A stretch of DNA of 64,000 nucleotides, taken from the NCBI RefSeq assembly GCF_030316825.1, contig NZ_JASZYU010000002.1, positions 992,001 to 1,056,000 on the forward strand, read 5' to 3'. This stretch comes from Variovorax fucosicus. Its GTDB lineage: Bacteria > Pseudomonadota > Gammaproteobacteria > Burkholderiales > Burkholderiaceae_C. The translations under genes were made by a program, and so were the position numbers. Position 1 is the stretch's first letter. Every line of letters begins with the position of its first letter. The notes under the pieces are model-generated. The model was not told where the DNA came from. It worked only from the letters and a program-made list of their open reading frames with translations, and searched no databases. Below are positions 16,294-24,570 of this stretch, one piece after another.

Positions 16294-17514
16294 ATGGACT
16301 TCAACTATTCCCTACGAACGATCGAGCTACAGACGCGGCTGAACGCCTTCATGGACGAGTACGTCTACCCGGCCGAGACCGGGGTGCTCGAAGAGCTGCA
16401 GGCGAACACCGCCGCAGGCAAGCGCTGGACCCCGCTGCAGGTGATTGAGAGGCTCAAAGCCAAAGCCCGCGACGCTGGGTTGTGGAATTTGTTCCTGCCC
16501 GAGAGCGAATACGGCGCCGGACTCACGAACCAGGAGTACGCGCCGCTGGCTGAAATCATGGGCCGCGTCGTTTGGGCAAGTGAAGTCTTCAATTGCTCGG
16601 CCCCAGACACCGGGAACATGGAAATCATCGTGCGCTACGGCACGCCAGAGCAAAAGAAGCGCTGGCTCGAGCCGCTTCTTGCGGGTGAGATTCGAAGCGC
16701 GTTTGCCATGACCGAACCCGGCGTTGCGTCGTCGGATGCCACGAATATCGAGTCGCGTATCAAGCGCGAGGGGGACCACTACGTTCTGAACGGACGCAAG
16801 TGGTTCACCTCGGGCCCAGCCGACCCACGATGCGCGGTCTATATCTTCATGGGCAAGTCGGACCCGGACGCGCCGCGTCATGCCCAGCAGTCGATGATCT
16901 TCGTTCCGGCTGATACCCCGGGCGTCAAGGTGGTACGTCCGCTGCAAGTATTCGGTTACGACGACGCGCCCCACGGCCACGTGGAAATGATCTTCGAGAA
17001 TGTCCGCGTTCCGGCGTCGAATATGTTGCTCGGCGAAGGGCGGGGCTTCGAAATTGCGCAGGGGCGCCTTGGCCCTGGGCGCATCCACCACTGCATGCGC
17101 CTGATCGGCCTCGCGGAACGCGCGCTCGAATTGATGTGCCAGCGCGCAACGACGCGGATCGCCTTCGGTCGCCCATTGTCGGATCAAGGCGTGACGCGCG
17201 AGCGCATCGCCGAGGCGCGCTGCAAGATCGACATGGCGCGGCTCTTGACGCTCAAAGCAGCATGGATGATGGATGTGGTCGGCAACAAGGCGGCGTTGGC
17301 TGAGATTGCGATGATTAAAGTCGTCGCACCGCAGATGGCATGCGACGTCATCGACTGGGCAATTCAGCTGCACGGCAGCGCCGGCCTTAGCCCGGATTTT
17401 CCGCTAGCGCAAAGCTACATCACGGCGCGGGCGGTGCGAATTGCAGATGGCCCGGACGAGGTCCACCGCAACACGCTTGCGAAGCTCGAACTCAACAAGT
17501 ATGTGTCGCGCTGA
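16294..17514 (+). CDS. acyl-CoA dehydrogenase, ACAD10/11-like
   Basis: A 406-residue dehydrogenase of the subgroup partnered with APH-like kinases. Motifs are [68 protein letters not shown], and the ending [11 protein letters not shown] rather than the YGGT or YEGT of classical enzymes. The start at 16294 follows AGGAGA eight bases upstream. The preceding kinase ends 49 bases before. Together they fit elimination of an activated hydroxy group followed by rearrangement or dehydrogenation, as proposed for LvaA/LvaC and ACAD10/11; applying this here is inference. Confidence 0.9.
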   Translation: MDFNYSLRTIELQTRLNAFMDEYVYPAETGVLEELQANTAAGKRWTPLQVIERLKAKARDAGLWNLFLPESEYGAGLTNQEYAPLAEIMGRVVWASEVFNCSAPDTGNMEIIVRYGTPEQKKRWLEPLLAGEIRSAFAMTEPGVASSDATNIESRIKREGDHYVLNGRKWFTSGPADPRCAVYIFMGKSDPDAPRHAQQSMIFVPADTPGVKVVRPLQVFGYDDAPHGHVEMIFENVRVPASNMLLGEGRGFEIAQGRLGPGRIHHCMRLIGLAERALELMCQRATTRIAFGRPLSDQGVTRERIAEARCKIDMARLLTLKAAWMMDVVGNKAALAEIAMIKVVAPQMACDVIDWAIQLHGSAGLSPDFPLAQSYITARAVRIADGPDEVHRNTLAKLELNKYVSR

Positions 17515-17575
17515 GATTAAACAAGAACAGCTTCCTGGATGAACACGGGGACAACAGCACTGCGAGGGCCAGATT

Positions 17576-17950
17576 GTGATCATAGGCATTGACCATATTG
17601 TTCTAACGGTTCGTTCCCTTGACGTCACGTGCGAGTTCTACGCACGGGTGCTCGGGTTCCGGCGCATCGATGTGCAAGGGCGGCCCACCGGTTTGCACTT
17701 CGGTCAACAGAAAATCAATGTGCATGAAACCGGGCGCACCTTTGATCCAAAGGCGGCGCATCCCACGCCAGGCTCTGCCGACGTTTGCTTCATCACAGAA
17801 CGGCCGATCGAAGAAGTTTGTCGCCACCTCAAAGAGTGCAATGTCGAGGTCGAAGTCGGCCCGATAGCGCGGACGGGGGCCCGCGGAGAAATGACTTCCG
17901 TCTACTTTCGTGATCCGGACAACAACCTGATCGAAGTAGCTCGCTATTGA
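17576..17950 (+). CDS. VOC (glyoxalase/dioxygenase fold) protein
   Basis: A 124-residue vicinal-oxygen-chelate protein. It has IDHIVLTVRSLDVTCEFYAR, with a metal-ligand His near residue 6, LHFGQQKINVHE in the middle, and VYFRDPDNNLIEVARY at the end with the C-terminal Glu ligand. The start is GTG 17576, preceded by GAGGG. The fold covers epimerases such as methylmalonyl-CoA epimerase, lyases and dioxygenases. Length and the DPDNNLIE ending resemble glyoxalase-I-like members. As the last gene of the run it may act on an acyl-CoA intermediate, but this is not shown by sequence. Confidence 0.85.
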   Translation: MIIGIDHIVLTVRSLDVTCEFYARVLGFRRIDVQGRPTGLHFGQQKINVHETGRTFDPKAAHPTPGSADVCFITERPIEEVCRHLKECNVEVEVGPIARTGARGEMTSVYFRDPDNNLIEVARY

Positions 17951-18092
17951 AATCGTCTTCGGCAGTGAACTAAGAGCGGTTTGCCGCCCAGCGCGGAAAC
18001 GGCTTGCGCCGCTGCATTCTCAAGGATTGATGCAACGCGCGGTGCGCGGTATTCCGATCGCGATGCCGGTGCTGGACTTCCAAAGGAGTGCG

Positions 18093-18776
18093 TCACTTTG
18101 CACTCAAGGTTTGCTTGGCTGCGGCGTAGTCGGCGTTGGTGAGCGACTGCCAGCCGACGGCATGCACGAAGAGCTCGGTCAATACTTTGACGGCGGTGGC
18201 ATCGTCGATGAAGCGGTCCGGGAAGTCGCCGCCCTTCGCCGTCCAGTTGTAGCAGGTGTATTCGAGCATGGAGCAAAGTGCGGACGCGGCCAGTTCGGTG
18301 TCCATGCCCGGGCTGTAGCCCTCCTTCTGCGCGAGTTGAATCATGACGGAGAGCCCGCGTATGCCCTGCTGGCGGACGCTGCGCCAAGCGCGGGAGAACT
18401 GCTGATCGACCATCGCCATTTGGAAGGCCGCTGTGGCGATCGGCCAATCCTCCCGATAGATTTTCCAGAAAGCCGTCAATCGCGTTGAGAGATTTTCGAG
18501 GGGGCCTTCGGTATTGCTGACGGGTCGGTTGACTTCGTTCTTGAGTCGCTGACGGAAGTCTTCCAGCAGTTCGTGCAGCAGTTGTTCCTTGGTCTTGAAG
18601 TACAGATAGAACGCGCCAGGCGAGCGATCCGCCTGCGCCATGATGTCCGCAATCGTTGCGGCAGCGAAGCCGTCGATGGCGATTGTTCGTTTGGCGGCTT
18701 GTTTGATCGCCTCTCGCGTGGCGTCCCCTTTGTGGGTCGCGCGCTTGCGTCGGAGGGGAGGAGCTTCGGTCTGCAT
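18093..18776 (-). CDS. TetR-family regulator
   Basis: A 227-residue TetR-type repressor. The helix-turn-helix lies at about 20-65 (REAIKQAAKRTIAIDGFAAA, then DRSPGAFYLYFKTKEQLLHE) after a basic N-terminal tail. The C-terminal domain is helical and ligand-binding. It is divergent from the acyl-CoA ligase (190-base interval) and convergent with the VOC gene (142-base interval without a gene). It probably regulates the ligase and perhaps the whole island, as fatty-acid-type TetR proteins do. The ligand is not inferable. Confidence 0.87.
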   Translation of the reverse strand: MQTEAPPLRRKRATHKGDATREAIKQAAKRTIAIDGFAAATIADIMAQADRSPGAFYLYFKTKEQLLHELLEDFRQRLKNEVNRPVSNTEGPLENLSTRLTAFWKIYREDWPIATAAFQMAMVDQQFSRAWRSVRQQGIRGLSVMIQLAQKEGYSPGMDTELAASALCSMLEYTCYNWTAKGGDFPDRFIDDATAVKVLTELFVHAVGWQSLTNADYAAAKQTLSAK

Positions 18777-18867
18777 TGGGAGGTGAATGTAGCGTCAGCT
18801 TAGATTTATGTCGAGGACTGGCCTCGTTTATGTGGCGGCCCATAGGGTTTTCCAGAACTGAATGGAC

Positions 18868-18878
18868 ATTTACTTTTA
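18868..18878 (+). promoter_or_regulatory. ATTTACTTTTA motif upstream of the acyl-CoA ligase
   Basis: This 11-mer is identical to 7534-7544 upstream of the thiolase. Both lie in AT-rich pockets of otherwise GC-rich control regions of the same island. Here it is in the divergent tetR/ligase interval, 89 bases before the ligase start. The second arm of the 7518-7539 dyad is absent here, so a shared operator is possible but not certain. Confidence 0.3.
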
Positions 18879-18966
18879 AGGATCGCTGTCGTCTAATGCA
18901 TTGCAGATCATGCCGGGCCGGATCCGAAAGTGATTCGTTCCAATCTTGCGGCCAAGGAGCACATTC

Positions 18967-20514
18967 ATGACGTCAACGGCGGCGCTGCGCAGAGCGGCCA
19001 GCATCAACCCTAAGGGTTTGGCAATTTCGAGTGGTGAGGAGCGGCGCACTTGGCCGGAACACCTGCGGCGCGTGTCCGCAATGGCGGGCGCGCTGAGGTC
19101 TCTGGGACTCAAGCCCGGCGATCGGATCGCAACGCTTTCCAAGAACTCGCCTAGCTACTACGAACTGTTGATGGCTATCTGGTGGGCGGGCGGCGTCATC
19201 GTGCCCCTCAACACCCGCTTGGCCTATCCGGAACTCCGATACATCACGGGACACTCGCAGTCGTTGCTGCTTTTCGGCGATGAGTCCTTCAAGGAGGTTG
19301 GAATCCAAATCGGAAACGAGGTGCCGACGCTAAAGGCATTCGTCTGCTTCGATGGCGAACGGTATGCGGAAATGATCGAGCATCCGCCGATCGATGACGC
19401 TTGCGAGGACCTCCATGCGCTAGCCGGGATCTGCTACACGGGAGGGACAACAGGGTTGCCCAAGGGGGTCGAACTCACCCACTTGAACTTCGCTTTCAGC
19501 GCAATGGGTATACAGCGCGAACTCGGCCACGACACGCAAACCGTATACCTTCATTCGACGCCGCTGTTCCATTTGGCCGATCTCGCGAACGGGCTGGCCG
19601 TGACATTTGGCTGCGGCACGCACAGCTTCATAGATCAGTTCACGCCGGGGGTGTTCTACCGGCGGCTCCGGGAAGAAGGTGTGACACACATTCAACTCGT
19701 TCCGACAATGGCTGCGATGGTTCTCGATGCGCCGGAGCGTGACGATCGGCTTCTTTCGCAGATTCGCTCTATCGCGTATGGCGCCGCGCCGATATCTCAA
19801 GCACTGCTTGCGCGAATGGTGCAGGGATTCCCAAATGCCCGCCTCAACCAGTTTTACGGTATGACCGAGGCGTGCGGTGCGAGTAGTACGTTGGCACCTG
19901 ACAGCCACGTCTTGAGTGGCCCCAAAGCGGGGAAGTTGGGTTCTGCGGGGCAGGTGATGCCGGGCTTCGAGATTCGTGTCGTCGATGTTCACTCTCGCCC
20001 GTGCGGTCCTGGGGAAACCGGCGAGATCCAGATGCGCGGTCCTGCCATCATGCGCGGCTATTGGAAGGAGCCCGAGAAAACCGCGAAGACCATGGTGGAC
20101 GGGTGGCTCTGCTCCGGTGACGCAGGCTATCTGGACGATGACGGCTTCCTGTACGTTATCGATCGCATCAAGGACATGATCATCAGCGGGGGCGAGAACA
20201 TCTATTGCGCCGAGGTTGAGAACGCCCTGGCCTCCCACCCGAACGTCGACTCTTGCGCTGTGATCGGTCTGCCCGATGAGCGCTGGGGGGACCGGGTTCA
20301 TGCTGTGGTCGTGCCGAGGGTCGGCTCGACACTGAGCCCTTCTGATTTGGACACGCACTGCCGCGCGCTGATCGCCGGCTACAAGGTCCCGCGCAGCTAT
20401 GACATCCGCAGCAAGCCGCTACCGCTCTCGGCCGTCGGCAAAGTCCAAAAGACTCAGTTGCGAGACGAGTGGCTTGCCGCTGCCAAAGCCCACACAAAGC
20501 AGCTCGCATGCTGA
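18967..20514 (+). CDS. acyl-CoA ligase (AMP-binding, ANL superfamily)
   Basis: A 515-residue adenylate-forming ligase that activates a carboxylic acid with ATP and CoA. The P-loop is CYTGGTTGLPKGVELTH; A5 is NQFYGMTEACG; the hinge region reads LCSGDAGYLDDDGFLYVIDR then KDMIISGGENIYCAEVE; the C-terminal catalytic Lys is in VGKVQKTQLR. ATG at 18967 follows AAGGAG with an eight-base spacer; an earlier ATG at 18946 lacks this. The next gene overlaps its end (ATGCTGA). It is the probable entry enzyme of the CoA pathway encoded upstream. Substrate class cannot be read from the motifs. Confidence 0.92.
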   Translation: MTSTAALRRAASINPKGLAISSGEERRTWPEHLRRVSAMAGALRSLGLKPGDRIATLSKNSPSYYELLMAIWWAGGVIVPLNTRLAYPELRYITGHSQSLLLFGDESFKEVGIQIGNEVPTLKAFVCFDGERYAEMIEHPPIDDACEDLHALAGICYTGGTTGLPKGVELTHLNFAFSAMGIQRELGHDTQTVYLHSTPLFHLADLANGLAVTFGCGTHSFIDQFTPGVFYRRLREEGVTHIQLVPTMAAMVLDAPERDDRLLSQIRSIAYGAAPISQALLARMVQGFPNARLNQFYGMTEACGASSTLAPDSHVLSGPKAGKLGSAGQVMPGFEIRVVDVHSRPCGPGETGEIQMRGPAIMRGYWKEPEKTAKTMVDGWLCSGDAGYLDDDGFLYVIDRIKDMIISGGENIYCAEVENALASHPNVDSCAVIGLPDERWGDRVHAVVVPRVGSTLSPSDLDTHCRALIAGYKVPRSYDIRSKPLPLSAVGKVQKTQLRDEWLAAAKAHTKQLAC

Positions 20515-21455
20515 AGAAGGTGGAAGCGGGTGTACTCAGCGTTGCCTACGAAGAGAGCGGTGCCGGAGACGGCGCACCAGTCCTCCTCCTGCACGGGTTC
20601 CCTTACGATGCTCACGCCTACGACGACGTCACACCTCTTCTGGTTGCCGCGGGGTGTCGTGTCATTGCGCCCTACCTGCGCGGGTACGGCCCCACGCGCT
20701 TCCTGTCTCCCGAGACTCCGCGTTCAGGACAGCAGGCGGTGCTCGGCCACGATCTCTTGGCGTTCATGGATGCCCTCCAGATACAACGCGCCGTGCTGGC
20801 GGGCTACGACTGGGGAGGCCGTGCCGCCTGTATCGTCGCTGCGCTGTGGCCCGAACGCGTCAGCGGCTTGGTAACCGGTGGCGGCTACAACATCCAGTAC
20901 ATCCCCGGTGCCATGCAGCCGCAATCGCCCGCGATTGAGCATCAGCTTTGGTACCAGTACTATTTTCATGGCGAGCGTGGGCGGGCGGGCCTGGCACAAA
21001 ATCGGCGCGAACTGTGCAGGTTCATCTGGCAACTTTGGTCGCCTGGCTGGCATTTCGACGGGGCGACGTACGACCGCACTGCAGCCTCTTTCGACAACCC
21101 GGACTTCGTCGCCGTGGTCATTCATTCCTACCGCCATCGTTTCGCGTTGGTGCCGGGAGATCCGACGGTCGAAGCCACCGAGCGCCGCCTGGCCGAGCGG
21201 CCGCCGATCCAGGTGCCTACCGTCGTGTTGCACGGCGGCAATAGCGGATTCACGCTGTTTGCCAGCCCAGAGCACGAAAAGCAGTTCTTCACGGGCTCCT
21301 GTGTGCGCCGGCTGATTCCGGCTGCGGGCCACAATTTGCCCCAGGAGGCGCCGCGCGACTTTGCAGCAGCGGTGCTCTCGTTCGTTCAAGGTGCCGGAAA
21401 GGATCGACTTGTAGCGGGAAGATGCGGACGATCTGGTCACGGGCCGAGATGGTGA
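20508..21455 (+). CDS. alpha/beta hydrolase, epoxide hydrolase/dehalogenase-like, with transposon-derived tail
   Basis: A 315-residue alpha/beta hydrolase. The oxyanion motif is LLHGFPYDAHAYDD; the nucleophile elbow is AGYDWGGRAA, with Asp101 in place of Ser, as in epoxide hydrolases and haloalkane dehalogenases; the catalytic His is in AAGHNLPQEAP. ATG at 20508 overlaps the ligase stop. The domain ends naturally near AAVLSFVQGAGK; the remaining residues (DRLVAGRCGRSGHGPRW) are read antisense through a transposase remnant that begins near 21403. The gene probably lost its own stop and last few residues to that insertion. The catalytic core is complete, so activity may be kept. Confidence 0.85.
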   Translation: MLKKVEAGVLSVAYEESGAGDGAPVLLLHGFPYDAHAYDDVTPLLVAAGCRVIAPYLRGYGPTRFLSPETPRSGQQAVLGHDLLAFMDALQIQRAVLAGYDWGGRAACIVAALWPERVSGLVTGGGYNIQYIPGAMQPQSPAIEHQLWYQYYFHGERGRAGLAQNRRELCRFIWQLWSPGWHFDGATYDRTAASFDNPDFVAVVIHSYRHRFALVPGDPTVEATERRLAERPPIQVPTVVLHGGNSGFTLFASPEHEKQFFTGSCVRRLIPAAGHNLPQEAPRDFAAAVLSFVQGAGKDRLVAGRCGRSGHGPRW

Positions 21456-21840
21456 TTCGCTCGGCCAGACTGAACAGCCGCAAGATGTGTTCGGTGGTCG
21501 GGCGTCGGCACGCGCGCTGCTCCGGATAGATCGGCACCTGTTCGATGCTGGCCACGGCCATCGCCTGGCGCAGCTCCCGCTCGATCAGCGCGTGCACCAT
21601 CAGCGCGAGGAAGTACACGGTGAACAGCGCCTCGATGCGCGCCTCCTTCTTCAGGAACACCGGAGCGATCTCGTGCACCGTCTTCAGCTGTTCGAATCGC
21701 TTCTCGATGCGCGGCGCCGCCTTGTGGGCGGTCAGCACCTGCGCGGGCGTGAGGCTGCGGTCGTTCGTCAGCACGCCGTTGATCAATGCGGTGAAGTGGC
21801 GCGCCAGCACGAAACGGAAAGCGCCGGCTTGGTAGACGAT
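21403..21840 (-). mobile_element. truncated IS4/IS1634-type transposase remnant
   Basis: On the minus strand one frame reads NGVLTNDRSLTPAQVLTAHK, IEKRFEQLKTVHEIAPVFLK, IEALFTVYFLALMVHALIER and PIYPEQRACRRPTTEHILR, the C-terminal catalytic region of IS1634/IS4-type DDE transposases. YREK-like IEKRFEQLK supplies the conserved Glu region. Homology stops near FPLQVD at about 21403, where the hydrolase gene is joined, and fades upstream of about 21840. About 145 residues of a protein normally near 500-550 remain, with no terminal inverted repeat found. It is a dead relic marking the left side of the Wadjet block. Confidence 0.78.
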
Positions 21841-22427
21841 GTGCAGCGCCGGCCGGCGCTGATCTGTGAGCGCGCGGCGATCTCGCGTTGACTGCGGTCG
21901 CAGATCAGGATTGCGACGCTGGCTGCCATGCATGCAGCCGCTACAGCGGACTGCCTTGTGGCTCGGCGCACCCCGGGGTGCGCAACCCACGGTAGTCCTG
22001 GAGGCGGGCCTCCTCAAGAAGTCAAGCCATCTTGTCTAGGAAGGCACTCATCGGGCGCGGGCGGAGCTAACGATGCGGACGGGGTCGGCCATGTGTTTTC
22101 CCAAGGCAATCGCATCCCCCTCGATTGGATAAACGAGCTGACCCCGTCCTCAGTTCACCCAGCTACCCGAAACTCGCCAGGGCCTCGTGTCAAATGGTCC
22201 CGATCAGCTCTGGACGGCGGTTCCACTGCGAATTTTCTCGACTGGAAGCGAAGAGCATCGCCGTTGACGCTTGGTCCTGCAGCAAAAGGATACATTCCGG
22301 GTGTCCCGGGTAGGACGTTACTTGACCGATTGGGCCTCTAACCATTCTGTCAAGCTCGGGACTGGCCCCGCTGGAGCATCTCATCAAGCGGGTCGACCGT
22401 AAGTTTGAACTGTGAGAAGAACAACAA
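21841..22427. other. gene-free interval before the Wadjet operon
   Basis: No intact gene is supported in these 587 bases. The part next to the transposase relic (21841-22020) may be more transposon debris; minus-strand frames contain a helix-turn-helix-like word (CDRSQREIAARSQISAG) but no complete domain. The rest holds the inverted repeat at 22078-22148 and presumably the jetA promoter, though no convincing -35/-10 pair was seen. Confidence 0.45.
22078..22148. repeat. GACGGGGTC / GACCCCGTC inverted repeat
   Basis: A perfect 9-base inverted repeat: GACGGGGTC at 22078-22086 and GACCCCGTC at 22140-22148, with a 53-base spacer that itself contains no gene. It lies between the transposase relic and jetA. 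It could be a pair of half-sites, a long stem-loop, or a scar of an element end. Confidence 0.4.
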
Positions 22428-23891
22428 GTGGGAGCAGTCAAGAGGATTGCAGAACTGCGGCAGCTTCGGGAGCAGCCGCTTTGGAAGCTGCTCGCTTCGC
22501 TTAATGCACCACCGGTGCTGGGCGTGCTGCAGGAATTGCTGCTGCGCGATGAGAAGGTCTTGCCAGCGTCGGCCCTGCTGGAACGGCTCCGGCAGGAACT
22601 TCAGGCCTTGAAGCAAGCCGGCGAAGACATGCCGCAACCTGCCCAGGCTTACCTGGCGCTCTGGTTGAATGAGGGCTGGCTCACGCGGCGGCTGCCCCCG
22701 GGCGCGCAAGAGGAACAGTACGAGCTCACGACCGACGCCATCACGGCCATTCGTTTCCTGCAAGGCGTCCTCCAGCCCCGTGCAACGGCCACGGAAAGCC
22801 GGCTCGCCACCGTCATGCAGCAGCTGACCAAGCTGGCCGAGGACACAAATCCCGACCCCACCAGCCGACGCGCCGCTTTGCTGGCAGAGCGCGAGCGCAT
22901 CGACCGGGAACTGGAGCAACTTGGGAAGGGCATCGTCGAGACGCTGCCGCCGGAGCGTGCGGTGGAGCGAGCCCGGGACATCATCGGGCTCGCGGACGAA
23001 CTGGTGGCCGACTTCCGCCGGGTGCGGGGGGACTTCGACCAACTCAATCGCCAGCTGCGCGCCGACCTGCTGAACAACGAGGGCAGCCGTGGTCAAGTTC
23101 TGGAGCAACTGTTCGCGGGCATGGACCTTATCGGCGAAACCGCCGCCGGCAAAACCTTCTACGCCTTCTGGCGCTTGCTGACAGACATCGAGCAGGCCAC
23201 CATCTTCTCCGAATCGCTCACGGAAGTCCTGGGCCGGGACTTCGCTGGCCAGTTGAGCGCTGGCGAGAAGCGGTTTCTGCGTCATCTCACCAACCGACTT
23301 CTGGATGAGGGCGGTAGCGTTCACGAGGTGCTGCAGACGTTTTCACGGAGCCTGCGTAGCTTTGTGCAGAGCAGGGAATACCTTGAACAGCGGCGGTTCA
23401 ACGCGGTCCTGCGCGAGTCGCAGCGGGACGCCCTGACCGCAAAGGACTACCTGCGCCCGAACCAGGACGTGGGATTCGAGTTGTGGCTCACGAGCGCAAA
23501 GCTGCGCTCGGCTTCGCAGTGGCACCTGTACAACCCGTCGGAGCGGATGGCATCCCGCGGGATGGAGGATGCGCCCGATTCGAGCATGAGCCTGCATGAC
23601 ATCGCCAGCATGGTGCGCAATTCGGAAATCGACTTCGGCTTGCTCAGACGCAACATCTACGAGTTGCTGCAGCAGTCCAGCGTGGTGAGCATCGAGGAAC
23701 TGCTGCGCGTCTACCCGGCCACGCAGGGGCTGGGCTCCGTCGTCGGCTACATCTACCTTGCCTTGCGCCACGGGCAGGTGACTCCCAGCAACGTCCAGGT
23801 AAGCTGGACCGGCATGGATTCGGTGGAGCGCAGCGCCACCGTCCCGGCGGTGTACTTCATGAAGGAAAAAGAGCGTGAATTTGCCCGTTGA
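22428..23891 (+). CDS. jetA: Wadjet anti-plasmid system subunit JetA (DUF3375, kleisin-like)
   Basis: A 487-residue DUF3375 protein, the kleisin-like subunit of the SMC-type Wadjet complex that traps and cleaves small circular DNA. It opens with RIAELRQLREQPLWKLLASL, the winged-helix start typical of JetA, followed by DGYxxTTDAI-like LTTDAITAIRFLQ, a long helical region near 130-230, and a C-terminal winged-helix part (SVVSIEELLRVYP, YIYLALRHGQV). The start is GTG 22428 with a purine-rich GAGAAG upstream. Its end overlaps jetB by 17 bases. Length agrees with type I JetA. No frameshift is visible, so the operon appears intact. Confidence 0.93.
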   Translation: MGAVKRIAELRQLREQPLWKLLASLNAPPVLGVLQELLLRDEKVLPASALLERLRQELQALKQAGEDMPQPAQAYLALWLNEGWLTRRLPPGAQEEQYELTTDAITAIRFLQGVLQPRATATESRLATVMQQLTKLAEDTNPDPTSRRAALLAERERIDRELEQLGKGIVETLPPERAVERARDIIGLADELVADFRRVRGDFDQLNRQLRADLLNNEGSRGQVLEQLFAGMDLIGETAAGKTFYAFWRLLTDIEQATIFSESLTEVLGRDFAGQLSAGEKRFLRHLTNRLLDEGGSVHEVLQTFSRSLRSFVQSREYLEQRRFNAVLRESQRDALTAKDYLRPNQDVGFELWLTSAKLRSASQWHLYNPSERMASRGMEDAPDSSMSLHDIASMVRNSEIDFGLLRRNIYELLQQSSVVSIEELLRVYPATQGLGSVVGYIYLALRHGQVTPSNVQVSWTGMDSVERSATVPAVYFMKEKEREFAR

Positions 23892-24570
23892 CACCGACTC
23901 CGATGACTTCGACATTGACACCGACAGCGATACACCCGACGACGCTTCCTTGGAGAGCGAAGCCCGGTTTGCGGGTGACACGGGAACGCTGCCGGTGCCG
24001 GCGCGACGAGTATTGGTGCGCCTGCTCCAGGGGCCGTCGCTCGACGCCCGGCGGCACGAGAAGTTGTGGACGCTTCTCAAGCGCTACGAGAAGGACTTGC
24101 GCTCGCGGCTGCACGACGTCTTCTTGGAACTGCTGGTGGACAACGAGAGCAAAGTGGCCTTTTGCCGCCAGGTGGTTTCCGACGAAGTGGACGTCCCAAT
24201 CCTGCTGCGCCGCCAGAGCCTGAGCTTCATCGAGTCGGTGCTGCTGTTGTTCCTACGCCAGAAGCTCACGCACTCCGACGCGCAGGCCGAACGCGCCGTT
24301 GTCGATCAGCTGGAAATGACGGAGTACCTCCGGGCCTACGAGCGCAGCGACAACTTGGACCAGTCGCGCTTCGGACGGCAGATGGAATCGGCCATCGAAA
24401 AGGCCAAGAAGCTGGGCATCCTGTCGCGACTGCCCGGCGGCGTGGACCGATTCGAAATCTCGGCCACCCTGCGCCTGCTGTTCCCGGTGGAGGAAGTCCA
24501 AGCACTCACTGAGGCCTACCGCCGTCAGTTGCCCGCCGACGCGGTCGCCCAGTCCCAAGAGGCCCACTGA
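23875..24570 (+). CDS. jetB: Wadjet subunit JetB (DUF4194, KITE-like)
   Basis: A 231-residue DUF4194 protein, the tandem winged-helix (KITE, MukE-like) subunit that binds the JetA kleisin. Residues 1-40 are very acidic (DTDSDDFDIDTDSDTPDD) and probably disordered. The domain follows with RVLVRLLQGPSLDARRHEKL, LHDVFLELLVDNESKVAFCR and LRRQSLSFIESVLLLFLRQ, ending in FEISATLRLLFPVEEVQALT. The start is GTG 23875, within the jetA end, with AAGGAAAAAGAG upstream. The stop shares a base with the jetC start (TGATG). The overlaps imply translational coupling and fixed stoichiometry. Confidence 0.93.
   Translation: MNLPVDTDSDDFDIDTDSDTPDDASLESEARFAGDTGTLPVPARRVLVRLLQGPSLDARRHEKLWTLLKRYEKDLRSRLHDVFLELLVDNESKVAFCRQVVSDEVDVPILLRRQSLSFIESVLLLFLRQKLTHSDAQAERAVVDQLEMTEYLRAYERSDNLDQSRFGRQMESAIEKAKKLGILSRLPGGVDRFEISATLRLLFPVEEVQALTEAYRRQLPADAVAQSQEAH

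Noticed and set aside
17951..18092. Bidirectional terminator between the VOC and TetR genes
   Set aside because: GC-rich partial stems are present but no clear hairpin with a T-run on either strand.
21783..21971. Minus-strand word CDRSQREIAARSQISAG resembling a helix-turn-helix
   Set aside because: The frame is short, lacks the rest of any DNA-binding domain and sits in transposon debris; kept only as a note in the gene-free interval.
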